Source of the DNA: Cichorium intybus | Lineage: Eukaryota > Streptophyta > Magnoliopsida > Asterales > Asteraceae | Direction of reading: 5' to 3' | Assembly: GCA_023525715.1 (NCBI GenBank) | Contig: CM042010.1 | Coordinates: 86,058,116 to 86,122,115 of the forward strand | DNA: 64,000 nt | Shown: one piece after another, positions 39,893 to 52,525 of the stretch | Position numbering within the stretch: the first letter of the stretch is position 1 | Layout of the letters: every line of letters starts with the position of its first letter | The notes under the pieces: generated by a model | What the model was told of the DNA's origin: nothing | The model's database searches: none | Seen by the model: only the letters and a program-made list of their open reading frames with translations | Made by a program: the position numbers and the translations under genes

Positions 39893-40593
39893 TGTTGGAT
39901 TAGGTGTCTAAGCCATGACTTATAATTATATTTATCTTGTTAATTGAAGCAAAGTCCATTTGGGTTGCCCACATAGCTGGAGGATTGATATAGAGTTCAG
40001 TAGAGAGAAAGGTTGATTTATTAATTGTTTAATAAATCAATAGAAATAAATAAATAGTTTATTAATATATTTAAGTGTTAATATATTAAATAGAAACTAT
40101 AATAATTAATTAGAAATTAATCTAGAATTAATTGGATTTAATTTGGGGATTAAATTAATTAACTAAAAGTGCAGGGACTAGTTTGTATTTATTCAATAGT
40201 TGAATAACTAGCAAGCCAGTTGCCAGGGGCCAAAAGTGGAGCTAACTATGGAGGCTTCTCCATATGTGGCGAAACCCTAATGTGGCGAAACCCTAGGACG
40301 CTATAAAAGGAACCCCCTGGCACCCCAAAACCTGCGCCTCCCATAACTCTCCGGAACTCTTCTGGACTCTCTCCTCTCTTGCTTTGGGTGTGACTTGATT
40401 TGAGGCAGGATCTCTTTGCTGCTAGCTTCAAGAACTAGATGAAAAGGTTGGTAAATTCTTGTTTTGATCTTTAGAAATAAATGTTGGCCTTAGGTTTTAT
40501 TATTGTATGTTCATAGAAGAAAACATAGATCTCTTTTAGGGTTGCATGTGAACTTAGGAATTTTATAGTTCATAGATTGTAGAAAACCCTTCA
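39893..40593 (+). repeat. 3' LTR of C3
   Basis: 701 bp, starts TGTTGGATTAGG and ends CCCTTCA. It has a deletion of about 65 bp relative to the 5' LTR just before TATAAAAGG. Confidence 0.9.
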
Positions 40594-40661
40594 CTTCGGA
40601 CCTACCTGTTCATGATTTCCATCAAGTCCAAATTCCTTCAAGTTCCACTTCGGATGATAGA

Positions 40662-43363
40662 ATGGAATTTATCGCTCAAATTCCTGAGGCGATGTTGTGC
40701 AAGGTTCCAGATGATAATCTAACCTTGATCGAGTACCACAAGACGATCACGACTCCTCCACCCCTCAGGGTCTTTATAAGGGTTGTAGAATATGAATTAC
40801 CCAAGGCCAAGGTTGGCAAACGAAAAGGTACCGCAGAACCATTCGAAGCCCTAGCCAAGAAGTCCAGAACAAGGAAGAAAACGCAAGCCGTTAAGCCATC
40901 AAAGAAGAAACCTGCTCAATCTTCAAGACCACCCACACCTCGATCCGAAGATGAAGAAGAAGTGGAAGAATACTCTCATCCGGAGGATACCATCATTCTT
41001 CCATCACCAACTGAGACAACCACTACTACGGTACCTCCTTTTGATCCCTTTGTTTCTTCAACAGAAAATCCGGTGGTGTCCACACATATGACCTCTATCG
41101 AAACATCTAATATGGAGACAAGTCATATTGAGACCCCTGTGAAAACATTTAATGTGGACACCATCTCCACCTCCAAAGCATACCACACCCATTTTCACTT
41201 CAACAACAGAAGTACCTCCTCCGCTTAATTCATTCTTTGTGGATGACATGGCTGATTCTCCCTCTTCCCATGAAACCAACAAATAAGAGGAGGATTATTT
41301 TGAAACAGCCCCAATACACATCCAAGACAACGATGATAATGACCCAGAAACGATCCTGGTGTCAATGAAACAGTTCCGCCAACTCAATGCGAAATTGAAC
41401 GTTCTGATCCGAGCCCAGACCACGTATACTTCGGAAAAAGGGTTTGTGGTAACTACTGATCATCTGGCGGTGTCACTAACCTCTTTTGAGGAAACCATCA
41501 CCAAGAAGGTCCACAAGTAAATAGATGCAGCAGTCAAAGTTGTTGAAACCGATGTCAAGCAGATAACATGAAATGTTTTGGAGAAAATTGACTTGAGGTG
41601 TAAGGCAGTGGAGAAACAAGTCGAAGAGAAAACCCAACAAATTCAGGAACAACATACAACAAAACTCACCGAAGTGGTCAACAACCTCAATCCTGCCCAT
41701 TCAGAAGTTCAAGTTAAGCTAACTTCTTTGTCTACTTTGGTTGAGAATCTCTCAAAAAGAGCCGCTGAAGAATTTGATGTACAGTTGAACTGTTTAAGGA
41801 AAGATGTTGAGGATGCGAAGAAAAACCATTGCGGCATACGAACCAAAGGTGCAAGAGTTAAACGCGTACAGAGAAGCACAGAAAATCAGTGACCAGCAAA
41901 TGAAGATTTTGGTCTCTCAAACAACAGACTGTATCCGAAAGGATATTGCACCATTGCTTACGCAGGTTAGTCGGTTACCAGGTGCTCCGAATCCTTCCCT
42001 GCCTTCATCACAAGGGGAGAAGGGCATCGACTAACTAAAAGGTCAACACGTCAAACAGGCATCACCTTCGCTCCAATAGCAACAATCACAACCCTCGCAC
42101 CACTCACTCAAACTTCAACAACCACCGCTGGTCCAACGACAAAACCATCTTTCAGATTCACTTCTGCACCCTCATCAGGAACAATCTCAACAACATCACC
42201 ATCAACAATAGTTCCTCCTGTTTGGGGACGAACATCACCAATTACAACCAAATCCACTTCCAGTCTCATAAAAAGATTCTCTGGTGGAATCAAAATTGGA
42301 GTAAGTTCTGCACCATCTTCAACATCAACAAAGATAACAACTTCTCAAGTTCCACCTGAGACAGGTCCTTCGGTTGATAAAGGAAAGAAGATTGCTCAGG
42401 AACTGTCTAAGTCTGAGGAGAAGAAAAGAGTATGAGAAGTTGAGGCATCTGTATGTAATCTCAAGAGACAGGGTTGGAAAGAAAGAAGTCTTGGGTCAAG
42501 TAAACAAAATATGGACATATGAGATGATTATGAATTTGGCTTTTACCACTGTGGAAATGTTTGATCGTTTACCACTAGTGTCATTCAGTGTTGAGAATAC
42601 AACAGAGTTACAACTTGATATCCCATTCAATCCGAAGCTCTTTGCTGCTAATGTCTATGACATTGAGTTTGATCCAGCTGAGAAGAGAAAATTTCAAGAA
42701 CAAAAGGCCAGGTTTCATGCGAACCTTGCTGTTGATCAAACCCATGTCTGGTCTTGTTTAAAAATCGTTGGGATTGACCGTATAGAGACAGGACAACTTT
42801 TTGAAGAAGTGTATCAAAATTACACTTATCATGTCAGAAGAGGTAAACAGAAGATAGAAAGCTCTTTCACTGTGGCTGACTTTCCACTGATGAATCCAAA
42901 TGACTTCGTTGTACTTGTTGAAAGATTCTACAGCCAGACACAAACGAGAATCTCCCAGCAGGTTAGTCTTACAATAGGTCAGAGAATAATTGGAAGGCTT
43001 ATGGGTTCGTATCTTCGATACTTCGCCCTATATGATTATGAAATCGCAAAACGTTTTAAGCAATCTGTTCCAGCTGCGGATAAAGAACTTACAGGGATAA
43101 TTAAAATCAGCGATGGAAAGATTCTACAGAAACCATGGGGAGTTGTGTATAAAGGAAAGCTTTCAAAGAAAAGTCCACTGAAAAAATTATTCTTTGACAT
43201 GGATGAGAAAGAGAAGTTTCCTTCTACATTTTTGGAAGGAATCATAGTGAGAGTGACGGTCAATAATGAGAACTCTTATGATGCGAAGCTGGAGTTATGT
43301 ACTCATTTGAAGTGGTGGTTACAAATTCGGAGGGAATTGATCAAAACGTTTCACATGATATAG
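40662..43363 (+). pseudogene. S1 extra 3' ORF (envelope-like position, unknown function), broken
   Basis: A long protein frame with several breaks. An N-terminal part with a Lys-rich basic patch (about 40860-40920) leads to a Pro/Ser/Thr-rich segment. A predicted helical, coiled-coil-like region follows (about 41340-41900: VEKQVEEKTQQIQEQ, EVVNNLN), with in-frame stops near 41284, 41518 and 41569. A second Ser/Thr/Pro-rich stretch spans about 42070-42360. The open C-terminal part, 42374-43363, has SSFTVADFPLMNPNDFVVL and ends with a WWLQIRREL motif. S2 on the opposite strand (62082-64000) encodes a protein with the same layout and the same ADF-MNP-D block. In related elements an ORF here has been called envelope-like. 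No membrane segment or function can be shown. Confidence 0.6.
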
Positions 43364-43390
43364 ACTTCGGATACCTGACATCTTCAACAC

Positions 43391-43402
43391 AAAGGGGGAG
43401 AA
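43391..43402 (+). other. Polypurine tract of S1
   Basis: AAAGGGGGAGAA directly before the LTR start TGTTAGGA. Confidence 0.85.
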
Positions 43403-43833
43403 TGTTAGGATTCTGATTGTGATGACATTTGATATCCAAAGTACTTATGTTCCTGTCCGAAGCTTATGAAGTATGCGAAGTGAGAGGTTGATCCGAAGAC
43501 ATCATTAATACGAAGTTTATGTGCTTATCAGAAAACTGTTATGTTTTATACTTATCTTTTATTATAGATAATTTCTAGGGTTTTTGTACTTATCTGTAAC
43601 TAATTGTATTAAGTATTTATCCAATTAGATATTAGTATATAAACACCATCAAACCTAGATGTTTAGTACGTACTTTTTGCACAGTCGCATTATTCATTGT
43701 AACATTCTTTATAGTTGCTCATCATAAAGATTTGGAGCACTACCTTTTTACATTGAATATAATCATTTGACTGGTTGAATATTCATACACTTGTGTTCTC
43801 GTTGTTTTCTTTCATTGTTTATTTAGTCTTACA
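43403..43833 (+). repeat. 3' LTR of S1
   Basis: 431 bp, from TGTTAGGATTCTG to GTCTTACA. It has a TATA-like TATATAAAC at 43636-43644. The right boundary is set by resumption of G3 LTR sequence, which matches 56823 onward. Confidence 0.75.
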
Positions 43834-44357
43834 GATACTCATGTGTCTCATAGTCAAATCGGAACCTGCTACAATGATACTTAGAATTTCGATACACAAC
43901 CAAAGGTATGCAACCCAGATCTAGAATGACGTGCCTCAGCCTTCAAAACCTTCAAGAAAATGCCTTGCACACACTCTGAGTCGTGGAAACTGATTAGGGT
44001 TTCAGAATCCTTTCTTAGGCTGAAATGAGCAACTATTATAGACATGGAGAAAGTGCTGCTAACTCCAAGGTTAGCATCGCTAACTTTGGTCGTCCGGAAG
44101 ACCAGGTTTGGCTAGCCCTTAAATCACAATAGCCTGGATTTTCCACAACAGATCATTAGCATCGCTAATGGAGAGGTTAGCAACACTAAAACTGGATTTT
44201 CAGCAACTTGTCATTTTTGCCCCCTTTTTACAACTTTTTCTATTTTTCTCCTGTTTGCCCAAAAGTCAAAGGTGCTAGGGTCTGATGAGGCTCTGAATCA
44301 CACCTAGAAAGTACACTTTCGCAATTTTCTTCTCTCCCTCAGGAAACGGGTCTTACA
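43834..44357 (-). repeat. 3' LTR remnant of G3
   Basis: Read on the minus strand it begins TGTAAGACCCG right after a polypurine tract. The distal part of the LTR is missing at the S1 boundary. It contains TTAGCATCGCTAA-type inverted repeats near 44069-44190. Confidence 0.75.
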
Positions 44358-44370
44358 ATTCTCCCCCACT
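44358..44370 (-). other. Polypurine tract of G3
   Basis: The minus strand reads AGTGGGGGAGAAT just before the LTR start. Upstream of it, the sequence GGGGACGAAATCC is typical of the 3' end of gypsy pol regions, which is established for the superfamily. Confidence 0.78.
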
Positions 44371-47300
44371 TGTCTGGATTTCGTCCCCGAAATCTGCGTC
44401 GACAAACCGATCAGGGTAATGCCTGTGCATTTCTTATTCCAGTTTTCACATCTGTCCCAAAATTCTACCGTGTCACCCAAGACCCTTTTCTATGTCAATC
44501 TCCTTATTCCAGAAGACCTTAGTCTTGACCTCTAGCATTACCAATGTTTTCTCAATGTCACCAACGTTCGTTTCGCAGTATCTCTCCCAATCGCACGATA
44601 GAGGACTCATCGCATTGCACAGTCTCAACTAAAAAATCTAGAAGTTGATATGAGTCTGACTAAACCATGGATTCCCTTTTCTACACTAACAATCACCAGG
44701 AATACACGAGCTCCCTCTTGCCCCTTACCGCGATACCTTAACGACAAAACTCTGACCTGTAAACTTAGGTCCTAACGCTCCCTAACTTCATGATTCTTCT
44801 TTCGACTCAAAATAGTCCGCAATCTCTTCCTAAACACGACAAAAGTCCTGACAGCTTCTCCCGCGTAACTTCTTGCACAAGACACCATCGCTTACTTGCT
44901 AACCATTTTCATAAAAGAACTATACTAACGTTGCATAGAAAAACCGCAGTTCCCACCATCTGAGGGTGATATACAACACTGAAACAAAGTTGAGTGTCGA
45001 AAACTTTACGACCCTTCTCGTAAACTCCTAGGGGAATTAAACCTCCCTATCTGATATCATCCATCCAGAGTACCATGTCGGGGTACCACCTCCCAAGCCT
45101 TAACATCATCCACTCTTCACAGACAAGGTCATTATAATAGACCTAAAGTGAGCACTCTTGCTTCCACAGTCCGCAACATTCTAGATGGTAACAACATGTT
45201 GAGGGGTTCCCTAGTACTTACACTATAAATCAACATAGACATGCTTCTAAATTCCGCCTAAAACATCTGCAGAGAGCAAATTTGCTATAAGCCTGTTGGT
45301 GATTGGCCTTGACCTTCCTACCTATCAAACATTTCTCCACATAACCATCCACATTTTCTTACCGGCCAGATCACCAATAATCCTATCACATATCATGCAC
45401 ATCCATGTCACCCTCGGGTGAATGGAAAACATGGCACAAACTCTTCGTTCATTACCGCTCAAAGAGCCCCGTTATCTTTGATATCCAAAGCGACCATAAT
45501 GAGTTAGGCAACCTCTCCCAACCCCACCCCACTAAACTATCTCCCTTAAGGCATTCCCTTTCACAGGTTCCCATCTAAACCCATGTCTTGAATCCGATCC
45601 GCCTGTCCTTCGGGTCGCCCCGATCTGCCATTGGATTTCATTCCTACCAGCTAAGCAGCCATCAGCGAAACTAAGGTGTATCCACATCAAATTAATCTGG
45701 CACCTATGAATATGAAGAAGTCCACAAACACCCCCATCCCACTGGACAACCAAAGGTACTAAACCTCAACACCCGTATAACCATTATCTCTTCCAGTGTG
45801 GAACTCATCTGCTTCAAAACTAGTTTGACCAATCAGCCTGCTGTAACTGGGTCTCGTACTCGTGGGAACATGGCGTAGTATCGCTACAATAAAGGACCCG
45901 GCACTCCCGACCAGCACGAAGTACTCACCGGAACACAGCATAGTACCACCTCAATAGAGAATAGTACACTCCATCCGGTCAACACCTTTATCTCTCACCG
46001 AGGCACGTTGCGGCACAACCGCGAACAGGTACCATGATACCCATGCCAGATACGAATCCTCCAAGTCATAGAAACCTCCCTTGGTCACTATACCACTAAG
46101 TCCTATTCATTCCTAACCAATGCTTTTCCACGACCCTACAATCCTTTATATTTCCGACTAACATAAGTACATAACCCTTGTCATGTCTTAATTACGTCGT
46201 TGCTTAATATGTTGCTTCCCTGTTGATCCTTTCTGGTTGATAAACAATCTCACCAAAATGTTTCTTAATACCTCGTTTCAAACCCCTCCTGACTTCCGCC
46301 CAGCCTTTCCTACTTTGGAAGGCTTCTCGCCTCGCGATCCTTTCCTCCTTTCGAAACTATTAACTAGTGCTCTTGAGACGAGCTATCATATATGATAGAT
46401 TCCTTATTTCAAAGACTCCTGACCCACATGTATCACTATTGTTGAAGCCTGAAGCAGATTCCTGGTCTTTAAATAATTCCTCCATGTCAATCCTTCTAAG
46501 TATCAGTCTTGGAAGCAGAACTTGTATCCCGAGTCACCATAACTTTTGCATTCTTGCGGTCGACCCCACGGGTCGCGTCGTCTCCTCAATCTGGCATCTC
46601 ATATTCCCTGTTCTGCCCTATTTATACCAAAATCTAAATTTCTCGCTCCCACTGCTGTCAAGGTATTGAATCGAAACGGAAAGACAATCGTCCGACGTTC
46701 TTCATGCCTTAAGGAAAATAGTCAGAACTCCTAAAAAGGTGACCATGCTTCCCTAGGGTGGCCAAGATCCTTGCCTCCTTGCAATGTATACAAACTATGA
46801 ACTCACCATTTGGACGTGAGTTTTGTTTGCTTCCATATTCCTATTTTTTGTCTTTCTACACGAGGATTAGCCCACAAGAAAATAATACAGGACTATAGCT
46901 TTAACCTGATTTTGATTTGGGTGGATTCCGAACAAATGACTAAAATGCCCTTAATTTCATGCCTTGGAAAATATTCTAACTTATACATAATAATTTTCCT
47001 GATTTTCCCAAGGTCATAACTTCTACATGCGGCATCCAAATTTTACCAATCTTATACCTTTAGAAAGGTGGGAATGAGCTTAACAAGTTCCTCCTAGTGA
47101 CTTGATTATGAATCTATACCGATTTTCTGCTACTAACCCTTAAGCATGGCCCTTTGGCCAATTTCATCACTTTTTAGTCATCTTCAAGCTGACATAACTT
47201 CTTCAGTTTTAGTCCTTTATTCTCCTTTTTGCTCATGGGTTGTTGAAACCAGTTTTCTAAATGAAGTAACACTTCATTTTAACTTAATAAAAGGTCTGAA

Positions 47301-48461
47301 CATCTAAGTTCCATAATTTTCACCTTCTTGGACGTTTTTAACCTTGCATAATACATTGAGTTTATTTAAGTATCAATTCTTCTGCATCAAATACTTGTAA
47401 CAATCCTTACATTACATATGTCAAAAATTTTGGTTGTCACACCTTCAAATCATCGTTATGCAAAACCCAGATGCATTGTCTAGCAAACCCAGATGCATCG
47501 CCTAGCCCATTGTTGTCAATAATAGTCCTCGTTGATACGTCAGCGGAGATTAATTTTGGCACCTTACGTTCCATCCCAATCCATCTCGATAGATGACATC
47601 CAAACCGACTCCTGATCTATTCTTCTTGATCGAACATTACCATGATGAAGATGTGTACTGTCTTTTCGCTACTAATCTATAATGCGAATCATACCTGATT
47701 CTCTACTCTACCCGGTTACTTAGAATTTTGGGCAACTCTTCTTGACTCAGGTATGAATCATGTGCTTTCGTAGTACGACCGTGTACTACCTTCCACACCT
47801 ACTCATACATGTTATAGAATTTGTCCCCAATCCTCTAAGTCGCCACTCACTCATCTATTAGACATTTGTATTCATACGGTCCCGCACCAAAGTGCCTAAC
47901 ACTCATCCTAGGCTACCTAGGATCTCACACACCACCAGTGCCTAAAACAACTTCTGCTAACACCGTCAGGTCGCCTCACGGACACACAGTCGTACGCAAT
48001 CTAGGATAAGATAGGCGTTTGAATAAATTATCTTACCTTAAAGTCACAGCCAAACAAGGAAGAGTCAGTAAGGCCAGACCAAGAATTCTTAGGCTATCTT
48101 ATCCTAATTGTATATAAAATAATAACATTCACTAAGAAACCTAATAGTGTTAGCATAGATTCTAAAGCAGCATATAGTAACAAATAACAGGCAGTAAGGC
48201 ATCCTAATCCAAGCAGTTCTAGCATGCATTTCCTAACTAGGTTCTATGCCTACTTTCTAGCATAACACATATCATCACATAGCACAAACTTGCATGGGTA
48301 TTTAGGAATCAAAAAACTTACTTGAGCTCGGTTGACAGTTTGCATCGCATCTCCTTTTATTAAATTAACTTTTTCAAAAATCATTTTCTTAACGAAAAAT
48401 TCTCAGTCCTAAGTTTGAGTTTGGATTCGCAATATAGTTCATCCAAATCCCTCAAACCAAG
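44371..48461 (-). other. Interior of G3: decayed, no supported gene
   Basis: About 4.1 kb. I could not recognise gag, RT or integrase motifs on either strand; the short ORFs (for example 45532-45753 minus and 46367-46669 plus) have no family signature. Between about 46850 and 47440 the words TCATAACTT and CTGACATAACTTCTTC recall the X LTR, so an LTR remnant may be buried there. A direct repeat of about 20 bp, AGCAAACCCAGATGCAT-like, occurs at 47459-47510. Confidence 0.55.
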
Positions 48462-48473
48462 GCTCTGATACCA
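48462..48473 (-). other. Primer binding site of G3
   Basis: The minus strand reads TGGTATCAGAGC, three bases after the LTR end TTACA. Confidence 0.83.
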
Positions 48474-48793
48474 ACTTGTAACGCCCCAATTTCCAACCAA
48501 AATTTTTCTTTAAAAATATAAGTAAAAACACAAATAATCATATTAGAATGTTAAAACGGTGTTCATCAAAACATATTATCAGAGTATAACCGTACCGTAA
48601 TTATAAAAATCTCATTTAATAAAATAACTACAAATCATAAATATGCAATGCACTTGCCAAGCTCAACCCTTTATCAACTGTAGTACCTGAAAATGTTTTA
48701 AAATCAAGGGGTAAACACAAAGCTTTGTGAGTTCCAAAAATTACCATGCATGCCCACACATTCAAAAACCAGCCATCGAGAACAACCCGACCC

Positions 48794-48929
48794 TACCCGT
48801 GATACAACACCTACGGACGCCCATGATATAATACCTATGGGACACGGGGCCGTTCTACCCATGATACAACACCTATGAGTTCCCGGTAGTGGCCATGCCC
48901 ATGATACAACACCGATGAGACAAGGCGAT
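48794..48929. repeat. Short tandem inverted-repeat units in G3 LTR, left part
   Basis: About four units near CCCGTGATACAACACCTACGG, with complementary ends in the best copies (CCCGT and ACGGG). The array continues after X at 56642-56716. Confidence 0.7.
48925..48929. repeat. Target site duplication of X, left copy (GCGAT)
   Basis: GCGAT precedes the X LTR and is repeated at 56642-56646. The G3 LTR repeat array is continuous across the pair. Confidence 0.9.
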
Positions 48930-50846
48930 TGTCACACCCCCGACCGAGGCGGCGGAACATGCCGGGCAGTGCGACAAAGTTCTTGGATCACAGGCAATTG
49001 AATATACAGTACAAGTACAACAATAAACCAAAGGATAGTTGTATTTCATCTTGAAGTTTGAATACATGGTTCTTACAAATAATAATAGTAGAGTACATGA
49101 AATGCCTTAAAAGATATAACAAAACTAGGTTGCCTGAAATCCGTGAAGATTTCCATCTTCTTAAAGTCTCATTGATTTCCTGAGAATACATGTAGTTTTG
49201 AGGGTCAACACAAGGTTGGTGAGAGTTACAAGTTTTATGCTGAACACAGCACTGATACTTTTAAAATAACTAAAAGTATTCCTTTTGTAAGTATAATCAT
49301 AATTGTAAATGAGTTTGTAAAGAGTTGCTGAAAATCGTAAGTAATACCATACTTATAAATGAATTGTATAGAGTTTTTGAAAACCATAAGTAATACCATA
49401 CTTATAAATGATATGTACGTTTATGAGAAAACCATCAATACGTATAGTTGAGTCCAATAACCGAGCTATTCGACTGAAATGTACCCCCCTACAACACTTC
49501 ATGGACGTCGTAGTAATGAAAAAGGTAAGTATCACCTACATCGATTTGCAAGTCGAAGTTGTAGCTAACAACCATAGGTGGGGGTGTCAACCCGTATAGA
49601 TCTATACATATGTATCTCGCTCTGCTTGATTAACGGTTATAGTAGTGTGGGGTCTAGGTATTTCTACTTAGTTATGAATAGTGTCTCACTATCTAAGCCA
49701 TCGATAAATGTAGGATAGACAAGTCTCATCCCAAAGTGGTTTTTGTTATAAAAGCCAAGTATGTTGATAAGTATATACGTAATAGTGTACAATACTCGCT
49801 TATTGAAAACATTTTATAAAGCTATAATAACATTTATAAAACTTGATATGAAATTGGTAAATGTTTATATTGCACATGTATTCTCCCCCATAATATATAA
49901 AAACATAGACAAATGGGCCGTAACACTCACTTTTGAAGCGTGAATTCAGCTTAGATTCGAGAATAATCGCGTTCGAGAAACACCGCGAAATAACACCAAC
50001 GAAGACTTAAGCGGCAAAGGAGAAAAGGGAGAGAGGAAGAAAGCTAGATGCTTGGTGAATTGGTGAAAATAAATGAAGAAGATGCATCTTATTTATAGGG
50101 TTGAAAATCACTATTCGTCACTATTCACGTCAGTATTCACGAGGTAAGCGCTTACATAATCATTACGCTATGCTTTCCGATTTTATAATTAGTATTATTT
50201 TTTAGATCGGAGAATTGTTGAGCTGAGTGCACTGATTCTAGAAACCTAAACAGATAATTTTTTCGAGTTGTAAAACATCGGGAAATCGCGTTTAAATATT
50301 GTGTTCATTTATCCGCAGTATCCGATTAGTTGACTTTTATAAATATTTTTACTAAAAATATTTCGAGTATGGAATCCAATAATAGACCATAGTCTGAGTC
50401 CAATAATGTTCTCAGAATTTCCATATGAGGTGCACAAGTGCCTCAACGGATCGAAACAATTTATGTAGTTAAAGAAAATCAGTGTTACACTGGTTTGTTT
50501 TGGCTTGTTTTCTTAGAACAGTCATAACTTTTGCATATGAGCTCCGTTTTGAATGTTATTTATATTTCCGGAATCAGGGAAACATGTACTCTAAGGTTAG
50601 ATTGCTTGTTTTGTTTCACAAATGGTTAATACTTATTTTCAGTTTTTCAGACGTATTAACTAGGGTTTCAGTTTGTGCTTGAGTTATTCCATTATAGGAA
50701 GTAAGATTTCATCTCGTATCTTATTTTAATCGCAATGACACTATATTTTCCAAAGTATGCATTGAAGCTCAAAAGGTTTGGTTATAAAGAGGTTTGCGGT
50801 GAATTAACTGTTTATAGTTCTAGGTATAAATTTCCGGGATGTCACA
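48930..50846 (-). repeat. 3' LTR of X
   Basis: On the minus strand it starts TGTGACATCCCGG, after the purine-rich GAGGAGGTAA, and ends GGGGGTGTGACA. Compared with the other LTR it has about 15 extra bases near 50265-50290. Confidence 0.9.
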
Positions 50847-52121
50847 TTACCTCCTCGATCGTGTAGAAGTCACACAGGTCGTGTTTCAGTTACTGTAGCA
50901 TCCAGTAGCATCAAGTGGACTTACACGGGTCGGGTTTCGAAGCACGGGTCGGATTTTTAAAAGTTAACGATGCTAACTTTAAAGGTTAGTGTCGCTAACC
51001 TGCTTTAGTGGGGTTAATTGGACAGCTTTCCTCATTTACCCCATTTACAAACCAAAATCCTCCTAGGTTATTTTCATAGCAAAAGATGCGAAATTTGGTC
51101 ATTTTGATTAAGGATTTTGTGTAGTAAAAGTTTGTTGAGGTTGAATTTAACACCCGAAATGCGTTCTCTAGTTCTTAATTCACAAGGTTAGTTATTTTGA
51201 GTTTTAGGGTTTCAAACTCTAGATGTCCAAATCTGAAAGTATGCTTCAATTCATCTCATGTGTTGTTAGTGGATTGCTAATATATGTTGTATTGAGTCCT
51301 CGTTGCGAATATTGTGATGTTTTAACGATTGATTTGGTAAAACCGTGAAATTGGGAGTTTCGGTTTGATAGCATATGATATTCACTAATTGTGATTTGTA
51401 TTAGCTATTTATTTCTTAATCATTTGAGTTAAGTATTTTGGAAATGCCTGAGGATGTTTAAGATATGATATGTGATTTCATTTTACAGTTGATACTCGTA
51501 GGATGGAAGGAAGTACGTAAGATACAGGTGGACCACGAGATGCACCTATGCCATGTGAGTAGTTCTAATTCATTATTTATGATTATATTATGATATAATT
51601 GAATTAACTGTAAATCTTAATTGATTAAGATAATCAATTTGTACGAGCTATACAAGGTTGAGAATTTCATATCATAAACGAGTACTTAGTGTGATTGAGA
51701 ACGCTAAGTGACTGGGATAATTAAAGAGATTGAGATCAATGATGTTTTGTTTTAGTAGTCGTTGAGAAATGATGAAATGATTTACTAAGTCTTAATTATT
51801 TTCTCATTGAGCTTAGTTAGCTCATAAAAATGGTTATGTTGTATGTATTATGGGTGACAGGTGCAAGAAGATTGCAGAGGGATGAATGACTTAACTTGGG
51901 GCAAGACTTTTGGACTTTTTTTGAACTATGGCATGCTCTTTTGTATAGTTTTGTAAAAAATGGTCTTTTGTAACCTAGTTTTGGGACATATTTGTATTAA
52001 GTAATCGTGTTTATGATAACTGCTTGTGCTTTTGTTTCTTAACTTTGATTACATTATTAAACACTTTTGGTTATTAGAGTAATTGTTGGTGTAATTTGGA
52101 GATAGGAAAATGGGAGTTACA
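50847..52121 (+). repeat. Gypsy-type LTR fragment inside X, just upstream of the RKD-like gene
   Basis: After the X polypurine tract (50847-50860) comes sequence related to the G4 LTR, with ACACGGGTCG-like motifs at 50868-50960, GTTAACGATGCTAAC-like inverted repeats at 50962-51000, and matching blocks around 51180-51370. It has a donor-like GTGAGT at 51555 and an acceptor-like GACAGGT at 51860. It ends GGGAGTTACA at 52121, with no primer site after it, so it is a solo or truncated LTR. Its left end is missing. It points in the same direction as the RKD-like gene. Confidence 0.68.
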
Positions 52122-52421
52122 TGGAGGGATCCACATGTATCCCTTCTTTGCTGACTCCGTGTCCTAAGAAATCCACCTTTCACATCAAAATTCACATTTT
52201 TAAATAAGTACTGAAAATTCTTTGAACTATTTCCACTATCAAGAGATATACATTTTTTTATTAAAAAAAAGTCTTTTCATTATCTTGTCCTTATCGGATT
52301 TAAGCAGCGAATGTTGAAAAAAATGGCACTTAGGGTAATGGAAATATCGCACCTACTATAGATGTTTTGAATTTCGGTAGTAATAATGGGGGTTGTCCTT
52401 TCAGTTCTAGTTGTAAGATAT

Positions 52422-52430
52422 TATATAAAC
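52422..52430 (+). promoter_or_regulatory. Possible TATA box of the RKD-like gene
   Basis: TATATAAAC lies about 95-105 bases before the ATG at 52526. Position and sequence fit a plant TATA box, but the region is AT-rich, so this is tentative. Confidence 0.4.
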
Positions 52431-52525
52431 GGGTATGTATCATCATTTGTATCTAAGATTCTTTTCAGTCTCATTTTTTTAATACTAGTTTATTCGTATA
52501 TAATCTCAGATTTCCAAATCGAGGT

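Larger units (their letters stand above)
33126..40593 (+). mobile_element. Ty1/copia element C3, 7.5 kb, decayed, no target duplication
   Basis: 5' LTR 33126-33893, primer site 33895-33906, leader to about 35009, gag-pol 35010-39039, polypurine tract, 3' LTR 39893-40593. The flanking bases, ATTTA on the left and CTTCG on the right, do not match, so one flank was changed after insertion or the element is a recombinant. Its proteins are related to those of C1 and C2 but clearly diverged, and its LTRs are shorter. Confidence 0.9.
40594..43833 (+). mobile_element. 3' end of a second copia-type element S1 (Sirevirus-like)
   Basis: It contains a broken extra ORF, a polypurine tract and a 3' LTR, but no pol. 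The 5' part is missing and the sequence abuts the C3 3' LTR. The layout, an extra coiled-coil ORF downstream of where pol would be followed by AAAGGGGGAGAA and a TGTTAGGA LTR start, is what I know from Sirevirus-type copia elements. The assignment is an inference. Confidence 0.6.
48477..48929 (-). repeat. 5' LTR of G3, primer-site half
   Basis: On the minus strand the LTR ends GGGGCGTTACA. Towards its middle it carries units of a CCCGTGATACAACACCTACGG repeat. It is interrupted at 48929 by X and continues at 56642. Confidence 0.78.

Noticed and set aside
40662..43363. Host gene for a Pro/Ser/Thr-rich coiled-coil protein
   Set aside because: It is broken by several stops, ends just before a polypurine tract and LTR, and has a sister ORF in the same relative position in S2.
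46367..46669. 100-codon plus-strand ORF in the G3 interior
   Set aside because: No recognisable motif, overlapping another short ORF in a different frame, in decayed sequence.
49408..49943. Short ORFs duplicated in both X LTRs (also 55218-55753, 48988-49191, 54798-55001)
   Set aside because: They recur only because the LTR is duplicated. They are short, have no family signature and differ between the two LTRs in ways that do not preserve protein.
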